Below are positions 1 through 12,977 of a stretch of DNA of 64,000 nucleotides, one piece after another. Under the pieces are notes generated by a model. It was not told where the DNA came from and did not search any database. It saw nothing but the letters and a program-made list of their open reading frames with translations. Within the stretch, counting starts at the first letter, position 1. Every line of letters starts with the position of its first letter. The position numbers and the translations under genes are program-made. This DNA is from Amaranthus tricolor. Lineage: Eukaryota > Streptophyta > Magnoliopsida > Caryophyllales > Amaranthaceae. Where the stretch lies: the NCBI RefSeq assembly GCF_026212465.1, contig NC_080055.1:14337783-14401782 (forward strand), given 5' to 3'.

Positions 1-3000
1 CATGAAACTTGGCACACAACACTATGTGGTATATATTATGGTGTTAAAGTGGTTAGAATTGAAAATCATAGTCATATGCAAGAAATTACATGTTAAGTTG
101 TGATTTTATGCGTTTTTAAACGTTTTTGGCACTTTTGCGCTTAAAGTAGCTCAAACTTGGTTTGTTTTGCACGAAACATGGCACACAACACTATTTGGTA
201 TATATTTTTGTGTTTAAGTGGTTAGAATTGAAAATCATAGTCATACGCTACAAATTACGTATTAAGTTGCGATTTTATGCGTTTTTAAGCGTTTTTGGGC
301 CTTTTGCGCATAAAGTAGCTCAAACTTGGTTTATTTTGCACAAAACTTGGCACACAACACTATTTGGAATATGATATTGTTTTGAAGTGGTTAGAATTGA
401 AAATCATAGTCATATGCTTGAAATTACGTGTTAAGTTGATATTTTATGCGTTTTTAAACGTTTTTGGCACTTTTGCGCTTAAAGTAGCTCAAACTTGGTT
501 TGTTTTGCACGAAACATGGCACACAACACTATTTAGAATATATTATTGTGTTTAGTTGGTTAGAATTGAAAATCATAGTCACGTGCTAGAAATTACGTGT
601 TAAGTTACGATTTTATGCGTTTTTAAGCGTTTTTGACACTTTTGCGCATAAAGTAGCTTAAACTTGGTTTGTTTTGCACGAAACTTGGCACACTACACTA
701 TTTGGTATATATTATTGTGGTTAGTTTTTAGAATTGAAAATCATAGTCATATGCTAGAAATTACGTGTTAAGTTGCGATTTTATGCGTTTTTAAGCGTTT
801 TTGGCACTTTTACGCATAAAGTAGCTCAAACTTTGTTTGTTTTGCACGAAACTTGGCACACAACACTATGTGGTATATATTATTATGTTGAAGTGGTTAG
901 AAAACAAAATCATATTCATATCCCAGAAATTACGTGTTAAGTTGATATTTTATGCGTTTTTTTAAACGTTTTTGGCACTTTTGCGCTTAAAATAGCTCAA
1001 ACTTGATTTGTTTTGCACGAAACATGGCAAACAACACTATTTGGTATATATTATTGTGTTGAATTGGTTAGAATTAAAAATCATAGTCATATGCAAGAAA
1101 TTACGTGTTAAGTTACGATTTTATGCGTTTTTAAGCGTTTTTGGAACTTTTACGCATAAAGTAGCTCAAATTTTGTTTGTTTTGCACGAAACTTGGCACA
1201 CAATACTATTTGGTATATATTATTGGGTTGAAGTGGTTAAAATTGAAAATCATAGTCATACGCTAGAAATTACGTGTGAAGTTACGATTTTATGCGTTTT
1301 TAAGCGTTTTTGGCACTTTTGCGCATAAAGTAGCTTAAACTTGGTTTGTTTTGCACGAAACTTGGCACACTACACTATTTGGTATATATTATTGTGTTTA
1401 AGTTGTTAGATTTGAAAATCATAGTCATATGCTAGAAATTACGTGTTAAGTTGCGATTTTATGCGTTTTTAAGCCTTTTTGGCACTTTTGCTCATAAAGT
1501 AGCTCAAATTTTGTTTGTTTTGCACGAAACTTGGCACACAACACTATTTGGTATATATTATTTTGTTGAAGTGGTTAGAATTGAAAATCATAGTCATACG
1601 CTAGAAATTACGTGTGAAGTTGCGATTTTATGCGTTTTTAAGCGTTTTTGGCACTTTTGCACATAAAGTAGTTTAAAGTTGGTTTGTTTTGCACGAAACT
1701 TCGCACACTATACTATTTGGTATATATTATTGTGTTAAAGTGGTTAGAATTGAAAATCATAGTCATATGCCAGAAATTACGTGTTAAGTTGCGATTTTAT
1801 GCGTTTTTAAACGTTTTTGGCACTTTTGCACTTAAAGTAGCTCAAATTTTGTTTGTTTTGCATGAAACTTGGCACACAACACTATGTGGTATATATTATG
1901 GTGTTAAAGTGGTTAGAATTGAAAATCATAGTCATATGCCAGAAATTACGTGTTAAGTTGCGATTTTATGCGTTTTTAAACGTTTTTGGCACTTTTGCGC
2001 TTAAAGTAGCTCAAACTTGGTTTGTTTTGCACGAAACATGGCACACAACACTATTTCGTATATATTTTTGTGTTTAAGTGGTTAGAATTGAAAATTATAG
2101 TCATACGCTAGAAATTACGTATTAAGTTGCGATTTTATGCGTTTTTAAGCGTTTTTGGCACTTTTGCGCAAAAAGTAGCTCAAACTTGGTTTATTTTGCA
2201 CAAAACTTGGCACACAACACTATTTGGAATATGATATTGTTTTGAAGTGGTTAGAATTGAAAATCATAGTCATATGCTTGAAATTACGTGTTAAGTTGAT
2301 ATTTTATGCCTTTTTAAACGTTTTTGGCACTTTTGCGCTTAAAGTAGCTCAAACTTGGTTTGTTTTGCACGAAACATGGCACACAACACTATTTAGAATA
2401 TATTATTGTGTTTAGTTGGTTAGAATTGAAAATCATAGTCACGTGCTAGAAATTACGTGTTAAGTTACGATTTTATGCGTTTTTAAGCGTTTTTGACACT
2501 TTTGCGCATAAAGTAGCTTAAACTTGGTTTGTTTTGCACGAAACTTGGCACACTACACTATTTGGTATATATTATTGTGTTTAGTTTTTAGAATTGAAAA
2601 TCATAGTCATATGCTAGAAATTACGTGTTAAGTTGCGATTTTATGCGTTTTTAAGCATTCTTGGCACTTTTACGCATAAAGTAGCTCAAACTTTGTTTGT
2701 TTTGCACGAAACTTGGCACACAACACTATGTGGTATATATTATTATGTTGAAGTGGTTAGAATTGAAAATCATATTCATATCCCAGAAATTACGTGTTAA
2801 GTTGATATTTTATGCGTTTTTAAATGTTTTTGGCACTTTTGCGCTTAAAATAGCTCAAACTTGGTTTGTTTTGCACGAAACATGGCAAACCACACTATTT
2901 GGTATATATTATTGTGTTGAATTGGTTAGAATTGAAAATCATAGTCATATGCAAGAAATTACGTGTTAAGTTACGATTTTATGCGTTTTTAAGCGTTTTT

Positions 3001-5570
3001 GGAACTTTTGCGCATAAAGTAGCTCAAATTTTGTTTGTTTTGCACGAAACTTGGCACACAATACTATTTTGTATATATTATTGGGTTGAAGTGGTTAGAA
3101 TTGAAAATCATAGTCATACGCTAGAAATTACGTGTGAAGTTACGATTTTATGCGTTTTTAAGCGTTTTTGGGACTTTTGCGCATAAAGTAGCTTAAACTT
3201 GGTTTGTTTTGCACGAAACTTGGCACACTACACTATTTGGTATATATTATTGTGTTTAAGTTGTTAGATTTGAAAATCATAGTCATATGCTAGAAATTAC
3301 GTGTTAAGTTGCGATTTTATGCGTTTTTAAGCCTTTTTGGCACTTTTGCTCATAAAGTAGCTCAAATTTTGTTTGTTTTGCACGAAACTTGGCACACAAC
3401 ACTATTTGGTATATATTATTGTGTTGAAGTGGTTAGAATTGAAAATCATAGTCATACGCTAGAAATTACGTGTGAAGTTGCGGTTTTATGCGTTTTTAAG
3501 CGTTTTTGGCGCTTTTGCACATAAAGTAGTTTAAACTTGGTTTGTTTTGCACGAAACTTCGCACACTATACTATTTGGTATATATTATTGTGTTGAAGTG
3601 GTTAGAATTGAAAGTCATAGTCATATGCTAGAAATTACGTGTTAAGTTGCGATTTTATACGTTTTTGGCACTTTTGCGCATAAAGTAGCTCAAATTTTGT
3701 TTGTTTTGCATGAAACTTGGCACACAACACTATGTGGTATATATTATGGTGTTAAAGTGGTTAGAATTGAAAATCATAGTCATATGCCAGAAATTACGTG
3801 TCAAGTTGCGATTTTATGCGTTTTTAAACGTTTTTGGCACTTTTGCGCTTAAAGTAGCTCAAACTTGGTTTGTTTTGCACGAAACATGGCACACAATACT
3901 ATTTGGTATATATTTTTGTGTTGAAGTGGTTAGAATTGAAAATCATAGTCATACGCTAGAAATTACGTATTAAGTTGCGATTTTATGCGTTTTTACGCGT
4001 TTTTGGGCCTTTTGCGCATAAAGTAGCTCAAACTTGGTTTATTTTGCACAAAACTTGGCACACAACACTATTTGGAATATATTATTGTTTTGAAGTGGTT
4101 AGAATTGAAAATCATAGTCATATGCTTGAAATTACGTGTTAAGTTGATATTTTATGCGTTTTTAAACGTTTTTGGCAATTTTGCGCTTAAAGTAGCTCAA
4201 ACTTGGTTTGTTTTGCACGAAACATGGCACACAACACTATTTAGAATATATTATTGTGTTTAGTTGGTTAGAATTGAAAATCATAGTCACATGCTAGAAA
4301 TTACGTGTTAAGTTACGATTTTATGCGTTTTTAAGCGTTTTTGACACTTTTGCGCATAAAGTAGCTTAAACTTGGTTTGTTTTGCACGAAACTTGGCACA
4401 CTACAATATTTGGTATATATTATTGTGTTTAAGTTGTTAGAATTGAAAATCATAGTCATATGCTAGAAATTACGTGTTAAGTTGCGATTTTATGCGTTTT
4501 TAAGCGTTTTTGGCACTTTTACGCATAAAGTAGCTCAAACTTTGTTTGTTTTGCACGAAACTTGGCACACAACACTATGTGGTATATATTATTATGTTGA
4601 AGTGGTTAGAATTGAAAATCATAGTCATATCTCAGAAATTACGTGTTAAGTTGATATTTTATGCGTTTTAAAACGTTTTTGGCACTTTTGCGCTTAAAGT
4701 AGCTCAAACTTGGTTTGTTTTGCACGAAACATGGCACACAACACTATTTGGTATATATTATTGTGTTGAATTGGTTAGAATTGAAAATCATAGTCATATG
4801 CTAGAAATTACGTGTTAAGTTGCGATTTTATGCGTTTTTAAACGTTTTTGGCACTTTTGTGCTTAAAGTAGCTCAAACTTGGTTTGTTTTGCACGAAACA
4901 TGGCACACAAAACTATTTGGTATATATTTTTGTGCTGAAGTGGTTAGAATTGAAAATCATAGTCATACGCTTGAAATTATGTATTAAGTTGCGATTTTAT
5001 GCGTTTTTAAGCGTTTTTGGGCCTTTTGCGCATAAAGTAGCTCAAACTTGGTTTATTATGCACAAAACTTGGCACACAACACTATTTGGAATATATAATT
5101 GTTTTGAAGTGGGTAGAATTGAAAATAATAGTCATATGCTTGAAATTACGTGTTAAGTTGATATTTTATGCGTTTTTAAACGTTTTTGGCACTTTTGCGC
5201 TTAAAGTAGCTCAAACTTGGTTTCTTTTGCACGAAACATGGCACACAACACTATTTGGTATATATTATTGTTTTGAATTGGTTAGAATTGAATATCATAG
5301 TCATATGCTAGAAATTACGTGTTAAGTTACGATTTTATGCGTTTTTAAGCGTTTTTGGCACTTTTGCGCATAAAGTAGCTTAAACTTGGTTTGTTTTGCA
5401 CGAAACTTGGCACACTACACTATTTGGTATATATTATTGTGTTTAAGTTGTTTGAATTGAAAATCATAGTCAAATGCCAGAAATTACGTGTTAAGTTGCG
5501 AGTTTATACTTTTTAAGCCTTTTTGGCACTTTTGCTCATAAAGTAGCTCAACCTTTGTTTGTTTTGCACG
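1..5570 (+). repeat. 11-monomer higher-order repeat (about 1.85-1.86 kb), subfamily A
   Basis: The sequence starting at 1 (CATGAAACTTGGCACACAAC) recurs at 1861 and again at 3709, giving periods of 1860 and 1848 bp, or 11 monomers. Within each unit the monomers differ from each other, but monomers at the same position match closely, which defines a higher-order repeat. The second unit is 12 bp shorter mainly because of a deletion near 3658 in the GATTTTATACG block. The third unit is less regular: the marker AAACTTCGCACACTATAC at about 1696 and 3556 next recurs near 5910, so three extra monomers appear to be present. The end point is approximate. Confidence 0.85.
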
Positions 5571-7649
5571 AAACTTGGCACACTACACTATTTGATATAT
5601 ATTATTGTGTTGAAGTGGTTAGATTTGAAAATCATAGTCATATGCTAGAAATTACGTGTTAAGTTGCGATTTTATGCGTTTTTAAGCGTTTTTGGAACTA
5701 TTGCGCATAAAGTAGCTCAAATTTTGTTTGTTTTGCACGAAACTTGGCACACAACACTATTTGGTATATATTATTGTGTTGAAGTGGTTAGAATTGAAAG
5801 TCATAGTCATACGCTAGAAATTACGTGTGAAGTTGCGATTTTATGCGTTTTTAAGCGTTTTTGGCACTTTTGCACATAAAGTAGTTTAAACTTGGTTTGT
5901 TTTGCATAAAACTTCGCACACTATACTATTTGGTATATATTATTGTGTTGAAGTGGTTATAATTGAAAATTATAGTCATACGCTAGAAATTACGTATTAA
6001 GTTGCGATTTTATGCGTTTTTAAGCGTTTTTGGGCCTTTTGCGCATAAAGTAGCTCAAACTTGGTTTATTTTGCACAAAACTTGGCACACAACACTATTT
6101 GGAATATGATATTGTTTTGAAGTGGTTAGAATTGAAAATCATAGTCATATGCTTGAAATTACGTGTTAAGTTGATATTTTATGCGTTTTTAAATGTTTTT
6201 GGCACATTTGCGCTTAAAGTAGCTCAAACTTGGTTTGTTTTGCACGAAACATGGCACACAACACTATTTAGAATATATTATTGTGTTTAGTTGGTTAGAA
6301 TTGAAAATCATAGTCACATGCTAGAAATTACGTGTTAAGTTACGATTTTATGCGTTTTTAAGCGTTTTTGACACCTTTGCGCATAAAGTAGCTTAAACTT
6401 GGTTTGTTTTGCACGAAACTTGGCACACAACACTATGTGGTATATATTATTGTGTTTAAGTTGTTAGAATTGAAAATCATAGTCATATCCCAGAAATTAC
6501 GTGTTAAGTTGATATTTTATGCGTTTTTAAACGTTTTTGGCACTTTTGCGCTTAAAGTAGCTCAAACTTGGTATGTTTTGCACGAAACATGGGACACAAC
6601 ACTATTTGGTATATATTATTGTGTTGAATTGGTTAGAATTGAAAATCATAGTCATATGCAAGAAATTACGTGTTAAGTTGCGATTTTATGCGTTTTTAAG
6701 CGTTTTTGGAACTTTTGCGCATAAAGTAGCTCAAATTTTGTTTGTTTTGTACGAAACTTGGCACACAACACTATTTGGTATATATTATTGGGTTGAAGTG
6801 GTTAGAATTTAAAATCATAGTCATACGCTAGAAATTACGTGTGAAGTTACGATTTTATGCGTTTTTAAGCATTTTTGGCACTTTTGCGCATAAAGTAGTT
6901 TAAACTTGGTTTGTTTTGCACGAAACTTGCCACACTACACTATTTGGTATATATTATTGTGTTTAAGTTGTTAAATTTGAAAATCATAGTTATATGCTAG
7001 AAATTACGTGTTAAGTTGCGATTTTATGCGTTTTTAAGCCTTTTTGGCACTTTTGCTCATAAAGTAGCTCAAACTTTGTTTATTTTGCACGAAACATGGC
7101 ACACTACACTATTTGGTATATATTATTGTGTTTAAGTGCTTAGAATTGAAAATCAAAGACATATGCTAGAAATTACGTGTTAAGTTGCGATTTAATGCGT
7201 TTTTAAGCGTTTTTGGAACTTTTGCACATAAAGTAGCTCAAATTTTGTTTGTTTTGCACGAAACGTGGCACACAACACTATTTGGTATATATTATTTTGT
7301 TGAAGTGGTTAAATTTAAAATCATAGTCATATGCTACAAATTACGTGTGAAGTTGCGATTTTATGCGTTTTTAAGCGTTTTTGGCACTTTTGCACATAAA
7401 GTAGCTTAAACTTGGTTTGTTTTGCACGAAACTTGGCACACTATACTATTTGGTATATATTATTGTGTTTAAGTGGTTAGAATTGAAAATCATAGTCATA
7501 TGGTATAAATTACGTGTTAAGTTGTGATTTTATGCGTTTTTGGCACTTTTGCGCATAAAGTAGCTCAAATTTTGTTTGTTTTGCACGAAACTTGGCACAC
7601 AACACTATGTGGTATATATTATTGTGTAGAAGTGGTTAGAATTGAAAAT

Positions 7650-10600
7650 CATAGTCATATGCAAGAAATTACGTGTTAAGATGCGATTTTAAGAGTTTTT
7701 AAGCGTTTTTGAAACTTTTGCGCATAAAGTAGCTCAAACTTGGTTTGTTTTACACGAAATATGACACACAACACTATTTGGTAAATATTATTGGGTTGAA
7801 GAGTTTAGAATTTAAAATCATAATCTTAGGTTAGAAATTACGTGTTAAATTGCGATTTTAAGGGTTTTTAAGCGTTTTTGAAACTTTTGCGCATAAAGTA
7901 GCTCAAACTTGGTTTGTTTTGCACGAAACTTGGCAAACAACACTATCTGGTATATTTTATTTTGTTGAAGTGGTTAGAATTGCATATCATAGTCATATAA
8001 CAGAAATTACGTGTTAAGTTGCGATGTTAAGGATTTTTAAGCGTTTTTGGCATTTTTTCGCATAAAGTAGCTCAAACTTAGTTTGTTTTGAACGAAACTT
8101 GGCGAACAACACTATCTGGTATATTTTATTGTGTTGAAGTGGTTAAAATTGTATATCATAGTCATATAACAGAAATTACGTGTTAAGTTGTGATTTTAAG
8201 GGGTTTTTAAACGTTTTTGCCACTTTAGCGCATAAAGTAGCTCAAACTTTGTTTGTTTTGCATGAAAGTTGACACACAACACTATTTGGTATATATTAAT
8301 TTGTTAAGCTAGTTAGAATTGTAAATAATAGTGATATACTAGAAATTACGTGTTAAGTTTCGATTTTAAGCGTATTTTAAGCGTTCTTGGCACTTTTGCG
8401 CATAAAGTTACTTAAACTTGGTTTGTTTTTCACGAAACTTGGAACATAACCCTATTTGATATATATTATTGTGTTGAAGTGGTTAGAATTATAAATCATA
8501 GTCACATGCTAGAAATTACGTGTTAAGTTGCGATTTTAAGAGTTTTTAAGCGTTTTTGAAACTTTTGCGCATAAAGTAGCTTAAACTTGGTTTGTTTTAC
8601 ACGAAAATTGACACACAACACTATTTGGTATATATTATTGGGTTGAAGTGGTTAGAATTTAAAATCATAATCATAGGTTAGAAATTACGTGTTAAGTTGC
8701 GATTTTAAGCGTTTTTTAAACAATCTTGGCACTTTTTGGTATATAGTAGCTCAAACTTGGTTTGTTTTGCACGAAACTTGGCAAACAACACTATTTCGTA
8801 TATTTTATTGTGTGGAAGTGGTTAGAATTGTAAATCATAGTCATATGCTAGAAATTACGTGTTAAGTTGCGATTTTAAGGGTTTTCAAGCGTTTTTTAAA
8901 ATTTTGCGCATAAAGTAGCTAAAACTTGGTTTGTTTTACACTAAACTTGACACACAACATTATTTGGTATATATTATTGGGTTGAAGTGGTAAGAATTTT
9001 AAATCATAATCATAGATTAGAAATTACGACTTAAGTTGCGATTTTAAGCCTTTTTTATGCGTTCTTAGCACTTTTGCGCATAAAGTAGCTCAAACTTGGT
9101 TAATTTTTCACGAAACATGGCAAAACAACACTATTTGGTATATATTATTGTGTTGAGGTGGTTAGAATTTTAAATAATAGTCATATAGTAGAAATTACGT
9201 GTTAAGTGGCGATTGTAAGGGTTATTAAGCGTTTTTGCCACTTTAGCGCATAAAGTAGCTCAAACTTTGTTTGTTTTGCACGAAACTTGTAACACAACAC
9301 TATTTGCTATATATTATTGTGTTGAAGTGGTTAGAATTATAAATCATAGTCATATGCTAGAAATTACGTGTTAAGTTGCGATGTTAAGGATTTTTAAGCG
9401 TTTTTTTCATTTTTGCGCATAAAGTAGCACAAACTGGGTTTGTTTTGCACGAAACTTGGCCAAAAACACTATCTGGTATATTTTATTGTGTTGAAGTGGT
9501 TAGAATTATAAATCATAGTCATATAACAGAAATTACGTGTTAAGTTGCGATTTTAAGGGTTTTTAAACGTTTTTGCCACTTTAGCGCATAAAGTAGCTCA
9601 AACTTTGTTTGTTTTGCATGAAACTTGACACACAACACTATTTGGTATATATTTATTTGTTGAGCTGGTTAGAATTGTAAATAATAGTGATATACTAGAA
9701 ATTACGTGTTAAGTTTCGATTTTAAGCGTTTTTTAAAGCGTTCTTGGCACTTTTTCGCATAAAGTTGCTTAAACTTGGTTTGTTTTTCACGAAGCTTGGA
9801 ACATAACCCTATTTGATATATTTTATTGTTTTGAAGTGGTTAGAATTGTAAATCATAGTCACATGCTAGAAATTACGTGTTAAGTTGCGATTTTAAGAGT
9901 TTTTAAGTGTTTTTGAAACTTTTGCGCATAAAGTAGCTCAAACTTGGTTTGTTTTACACGAAACTTGACACACAACACTATTTGGTATATATTATTGGGT
10001 TGAAGTGGTTAGAATTTAAAATCATAATCATAGGTTAGAAATTACGTGTTATGTTGCGATTTTAAGCCTTTTTTTAAGCGTTTTTGGCACTTTTGCGCAT
10101 AAAGTAGCTCAAACTTGGTTTGTTTTGCACGAAACTTGGCAAACAACACTATTTGGTATATTTCATTGTGTTGAAGTGGTTAGAATTGTAAATCATAGTC
10201 ATATGCTAGAAATTACGTGTTAAGTTGCGATTTTAAGGGTTTTTAAGCGTTTTTGAAACTTTTGCGCATAAAGTAGCTCAAACTTGGTTTCTTTTACACG
10301 AAACTTTACACACAACACTATTTGGTATATATTATTTGGATGAAGTGGTTAGAATTTAAAATCATAATCATAGGTTAGAAATTACGTGTTATGTTGCGAT
10401 TTTAAGCGATTTTTTAAGCGTTCTTGGCACTTTTGCGCATAAAGTAGCTCAAACTTGGTTTGTTTTGCACGAAACATGGCACACAACACTATTTGATATA
10501 TATTATTGTGTTGCGGTTGTTAGAATTTTAAATAATAGTCATATAGTAGAAATTACGTGTTAAGTGGCGATTTTAAGGGCTTTTAAGCGTTTTTGAAACT

Positions 10601-11123
10601 TTTGCGCATAAAGTAGCTCAAACTTGGTTTGTTTTACACGAAACTTGACACGCAACACTATTTGGTATATATTATTGGGTTGAAGTTGTTAGAATTTAAA
10701 ATCATAATCATAGGCTAGAAATTGCATGTTAAGTGTCGACTTTAAGGGTTTTTTAGCGTGTTTGGCATTTTTGCGCATAAAGTAGCTCAAACTTGGTTTG
10801 TTTTGCAAGAAACTTGGCAAACAACACTATCTGGTATATTTTATTGTGTTGAAGTGGTTAGAATTGTATATCATATTGTTATAATAGAAATTACGTGTTT
10901 AGTTGTGATTTTAAAGGTTTTTAAATGTTTTTGCCACTTTAGCGCATAAAGTAGCTCAAACTTTGTTTATTTTGCATGAAACTTGACGCACAACACTATT
11001 TGGTATATATTATTGTGTTGAGCTGGTTAGAATTGTAAATAATAGTGATATGCTATAAATTATGTGTTAAGTTTCGATTTTAAGGGTTTTTATGCGTTTA
11101 TTGCACTTTTGTGCAAAAAGTAG
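7650..11123 (+). repeat. Satellite subfamily B, diverged monomers with an approximately 8-monomer periodicity
   Basis: From about 7.65 kb the core of the monomer changes from GATTTTATGCGTTTTTAA to GATTTTAAGGGTTTTTAAGC, and the GAAAATCATAGTCATATGC block becomes mostly GTAAATCATAGTCATA. The same B form continues after the retrotransposon at 20011. A marker monomer with CTATCTGGTATATTTTA occurs at 8112 and 9469, 1357 bp apart (8 monomers), and the following monomer with CATGAAA(G/C)TTGACACACAAC repeats with it, so a weaker 8-mer higher-order unit is likely. The boundary with subfamily A is approximate. Confidence 0.75.
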
Positions 11124-11872
11124 TGAAGACTCAACTCTCTTAAATAATGATAAGAGGAGATCAAAGACTTAATTCTCTTGAATGATGATAATTCAAAACA
11201 CATATTGATTAAACAAATAAATTAAGTAATTACATTTAGTTGTTTAAGTAAGTCTAAAATCATATTTGATATATATTTGATTAGTAATATATATTTAAGT
11301 TCGAAGACGTAGGAATATACTTAAAGAACTTAAGTTTATCTTAGAGTTAATTTTATAAGTCCTGAAATATGTTTCAAAGTCTTGAAGATAATTACGTATA
11401 TAATCAGGTTAGTTTCGTAATTATATTTGAAATATTTTAATAGGTCAATGTTCCTTGAAATTATATTTGAAATATTTTAATAGGTCAAGGTTCATTAAAA
11501 ACTAACTTTGATATTATTTGAAATTAAGTTTGAATATTTTATTACACGTTTTTGTTTAACGTTTAAATATTTTACATTTGAACTTGAATTTAAATATGTG
11601 CTTAAATTTAATTTGATGATTAAATATAGTACAAGGTACACTTGTTTTGCTAATTATAGTACACGGCTATATTTGATATTGAATTAGTTGTTATGCAAGA
11701 TTATAGAGTTTTCTATTAATAAGATGATATTTGAATTAATACTAAAAATAGAAAATGACTATTTGAATTAATACTAAAAATAGGAATTAATTTGAATGAT
11801 TAATTAAATGTTGATAAATCTGGTTTGTGCTTATTTTTCAATATCTTGTATGAGTACTAACGTGGCAGCATA

Positions 11873-11880
11873 GCATTGGA
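11873..11880. repeat. Left 8-bp target site duplication of the hAT-like element
   Basis: GCATTGGA directly precedes the element at 11881 and recurs directly after it at 12793-12800. The uninterrupted 3' LTR has a single GCATTGGA at 19338-19345, so this is a true duplication created by insertion. Eight base pairs is the hallmark of hAT transposition. Confidence 0.95.
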
Positions 11881-12792
11881 TAGGGGTGTTCAAAAATATC
11901 CGATTCCGAAAACCCGATCCGAAAACCCGCTTTCCGATTTTTAAAAGCGGATAAATTACACGGTTTCCAAAATTCGGATAATCCGGGTCGGGTACCCGGT
12001 TTTAAAACCGGGTATTCGGGTCGGATACGAATCGCGAATTTTGATAAACCGGGTACCCGGTATCCGGTTTCAATTTTTTTTTTTAATATAAAATGACAAA
12101 ATGAAAACCCTAAATGTAAATGGCTTAATCAGATTCCTCCTCCTTCCTCCAGGCTCCAGACTTCATTCCGTCTTTTTCCTCCTACTTTCGGGCTGGTCGC
12201 TGCGCCTGCTGCTGCTAGTGCTTGCCTTCTTCCTCCTTCAGTCTTCAGTCTGCATTGAACAAATTTTTTTGCCATCTTCTTCTTCAGTTCTTCTTCGGTA
12301 CCAATCTAATTTTTTTTTTTGCCATTTTCGATTTCGGCATCTTATTCATCACCATTTTCGCTTTTTCCATTTTGTGACAAAATACCTTCAATGCTTTTTT
12401 TTTTTTTTTTTTTGCCATTTTCGATTTTGTCACAGATTTATTCAGCCATTTTCGGTAGTGAATTAAATTGAAGATCTACATGGATTCATACCCACCGCTT
12501 CCACCATCTAGATTTTCGGTAGCTCTTTATCATTTGTTCAAAATTATGATTTTTAATCTGATATTTTTATTTTTGTTTTGATATTCTTCTTCTTCTTCAG
12601 TACCTATTTAATATTATTTGAATTATATATTGAAAAATGTTCAAAGAAATAAGAAAAAAAAAAATACAACACCGGGTACCCGGATTCCGAGTACCCGGGT
12701 CGGATCCGGAACTCAATTTTAACTATCCGGAAAACCGGGTACCCGGTTTTTCGGAACCGGGTCGACCCGGTATCCGGTTTTGAACACCCCTA
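11881..12792. mobile_element. Non-autonomous hAT-like DNA transposon, 912 bp, inside the 5' LTR
   Basis: The ends are perfect 15-bp inverted repeats, TAGGGGTGTTCAAAA at 11881-11895 and its complement at 12778-12792, flanked by the 8-bp duplication GCATTGGA. Subterminal regions on both sides hold GC-rich motifs around the palindrome CCGGGTACCCGG (12049-12060, 12672-12683, 12735-12746), unlike the AT-rich surroundings; such subterminal repeats are usual transposase-binding sites in hAT elements. The interior (about 12075-12650) is pyrimidine-rich with T runs and CTTCTTCTTC and has no transposase. It may be the 5' untranslated part of a parent transposase gene, since an ATG at 12480 opens only a short frame; that is speculation. 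The matching site in the 3' LTR is empty, so this insertion came after the retrotransposon. Confidence 0.94.
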
Positions 12793-12800
12793 GCATTGGA
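12793..12800. repeat. Right 8-bp target site duplication of the hAT-like element
   Basis: GCATTGGA repeats the left flank at 11873-11880; LTR sequence (TATTAAAGACAAATTACAGC) resumes directly afterwards and matches the 3' LTR. Confidence 0.95.
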
Positions 12801-12966
12801 TATTAAAGACAAATTACAGCACACAATGACGAAATTATTTTAGTTGTCAATACACGTCAGATTGAAGTTAAGATCAAGATCTTGAAGACAGGCGCTGAAT
12901 GACCAGGTCAACAGAAAATAACGGATAGGAGCCTTCTTGTTTTGCAAGATGTGTCGAGGCGTAACA

Positions 12967-12977
12967 CTATATATATG
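12967..12977 (+). promoter_or_regulatory. Putative TATA box of the 5' LTR promoter
   Basis: CTATATATATGAGG occurs here and at the corresponding place in the 3' LTR near 19510, about 630 bp upstream of the LTR end. Its position in the downstream part of the LTR and its conservation between the LTRs fit a U3 promoter. No transcript evidence is available. Confidence 0.5.

Larger units (their letters stand above)
1..11123 (+). repeat. Satellite array, forward orientation (about 169-bp monomers)
   Basis: Tandem AT-rich monomers recur with a spacing of 168-169 bp, measured from the recurring ACGAAAC motif at 171, 340, 509, 678 and 846. Each monomer carries the recognisable blocks TTTGTTTTGCACGAAAC, TGGTTAGAATT, AGAAATTACGTGTTAAGTT and GCATAAAGTAGCTCAAAC. 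Roughly 65 monomers are present with no gene between them. The length is typical of plant centromeric or pericentromeric satellites, which usually fit one nucleosome; the centromere role is inferred. Short open frames occur because one or two monomers chance to lack stops; they are not genes. The array is cut at 11123, just after GTGCAAAAAGTAG, by an LTR retrotransposon. Confidence 0.95.

Noticed and set aside
162..7409. Repeated open frames of 60-106 codons such as MFCTKHGTQHYLVYII in the left satellite
   Set aside because: They follow the monomer phase, span only one or two monomers and shift frame because 169 is not a multiple of three. They are by-products of the satellite and not a protein family.
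1..11123. CRISPR-like or VNTR interpretation of the regular repeats
   Set aside because: Units are contiguous with no unique spacers, and the flanking elements are plant retroelements, so this is satellite DNA.
12101..12466. 121-codon Leu/Phe-rich frame inside the hAT-like element
   Set aside because: It consists of pyrimidine-rich low-complexity sequence with T runs and matches no transposase.
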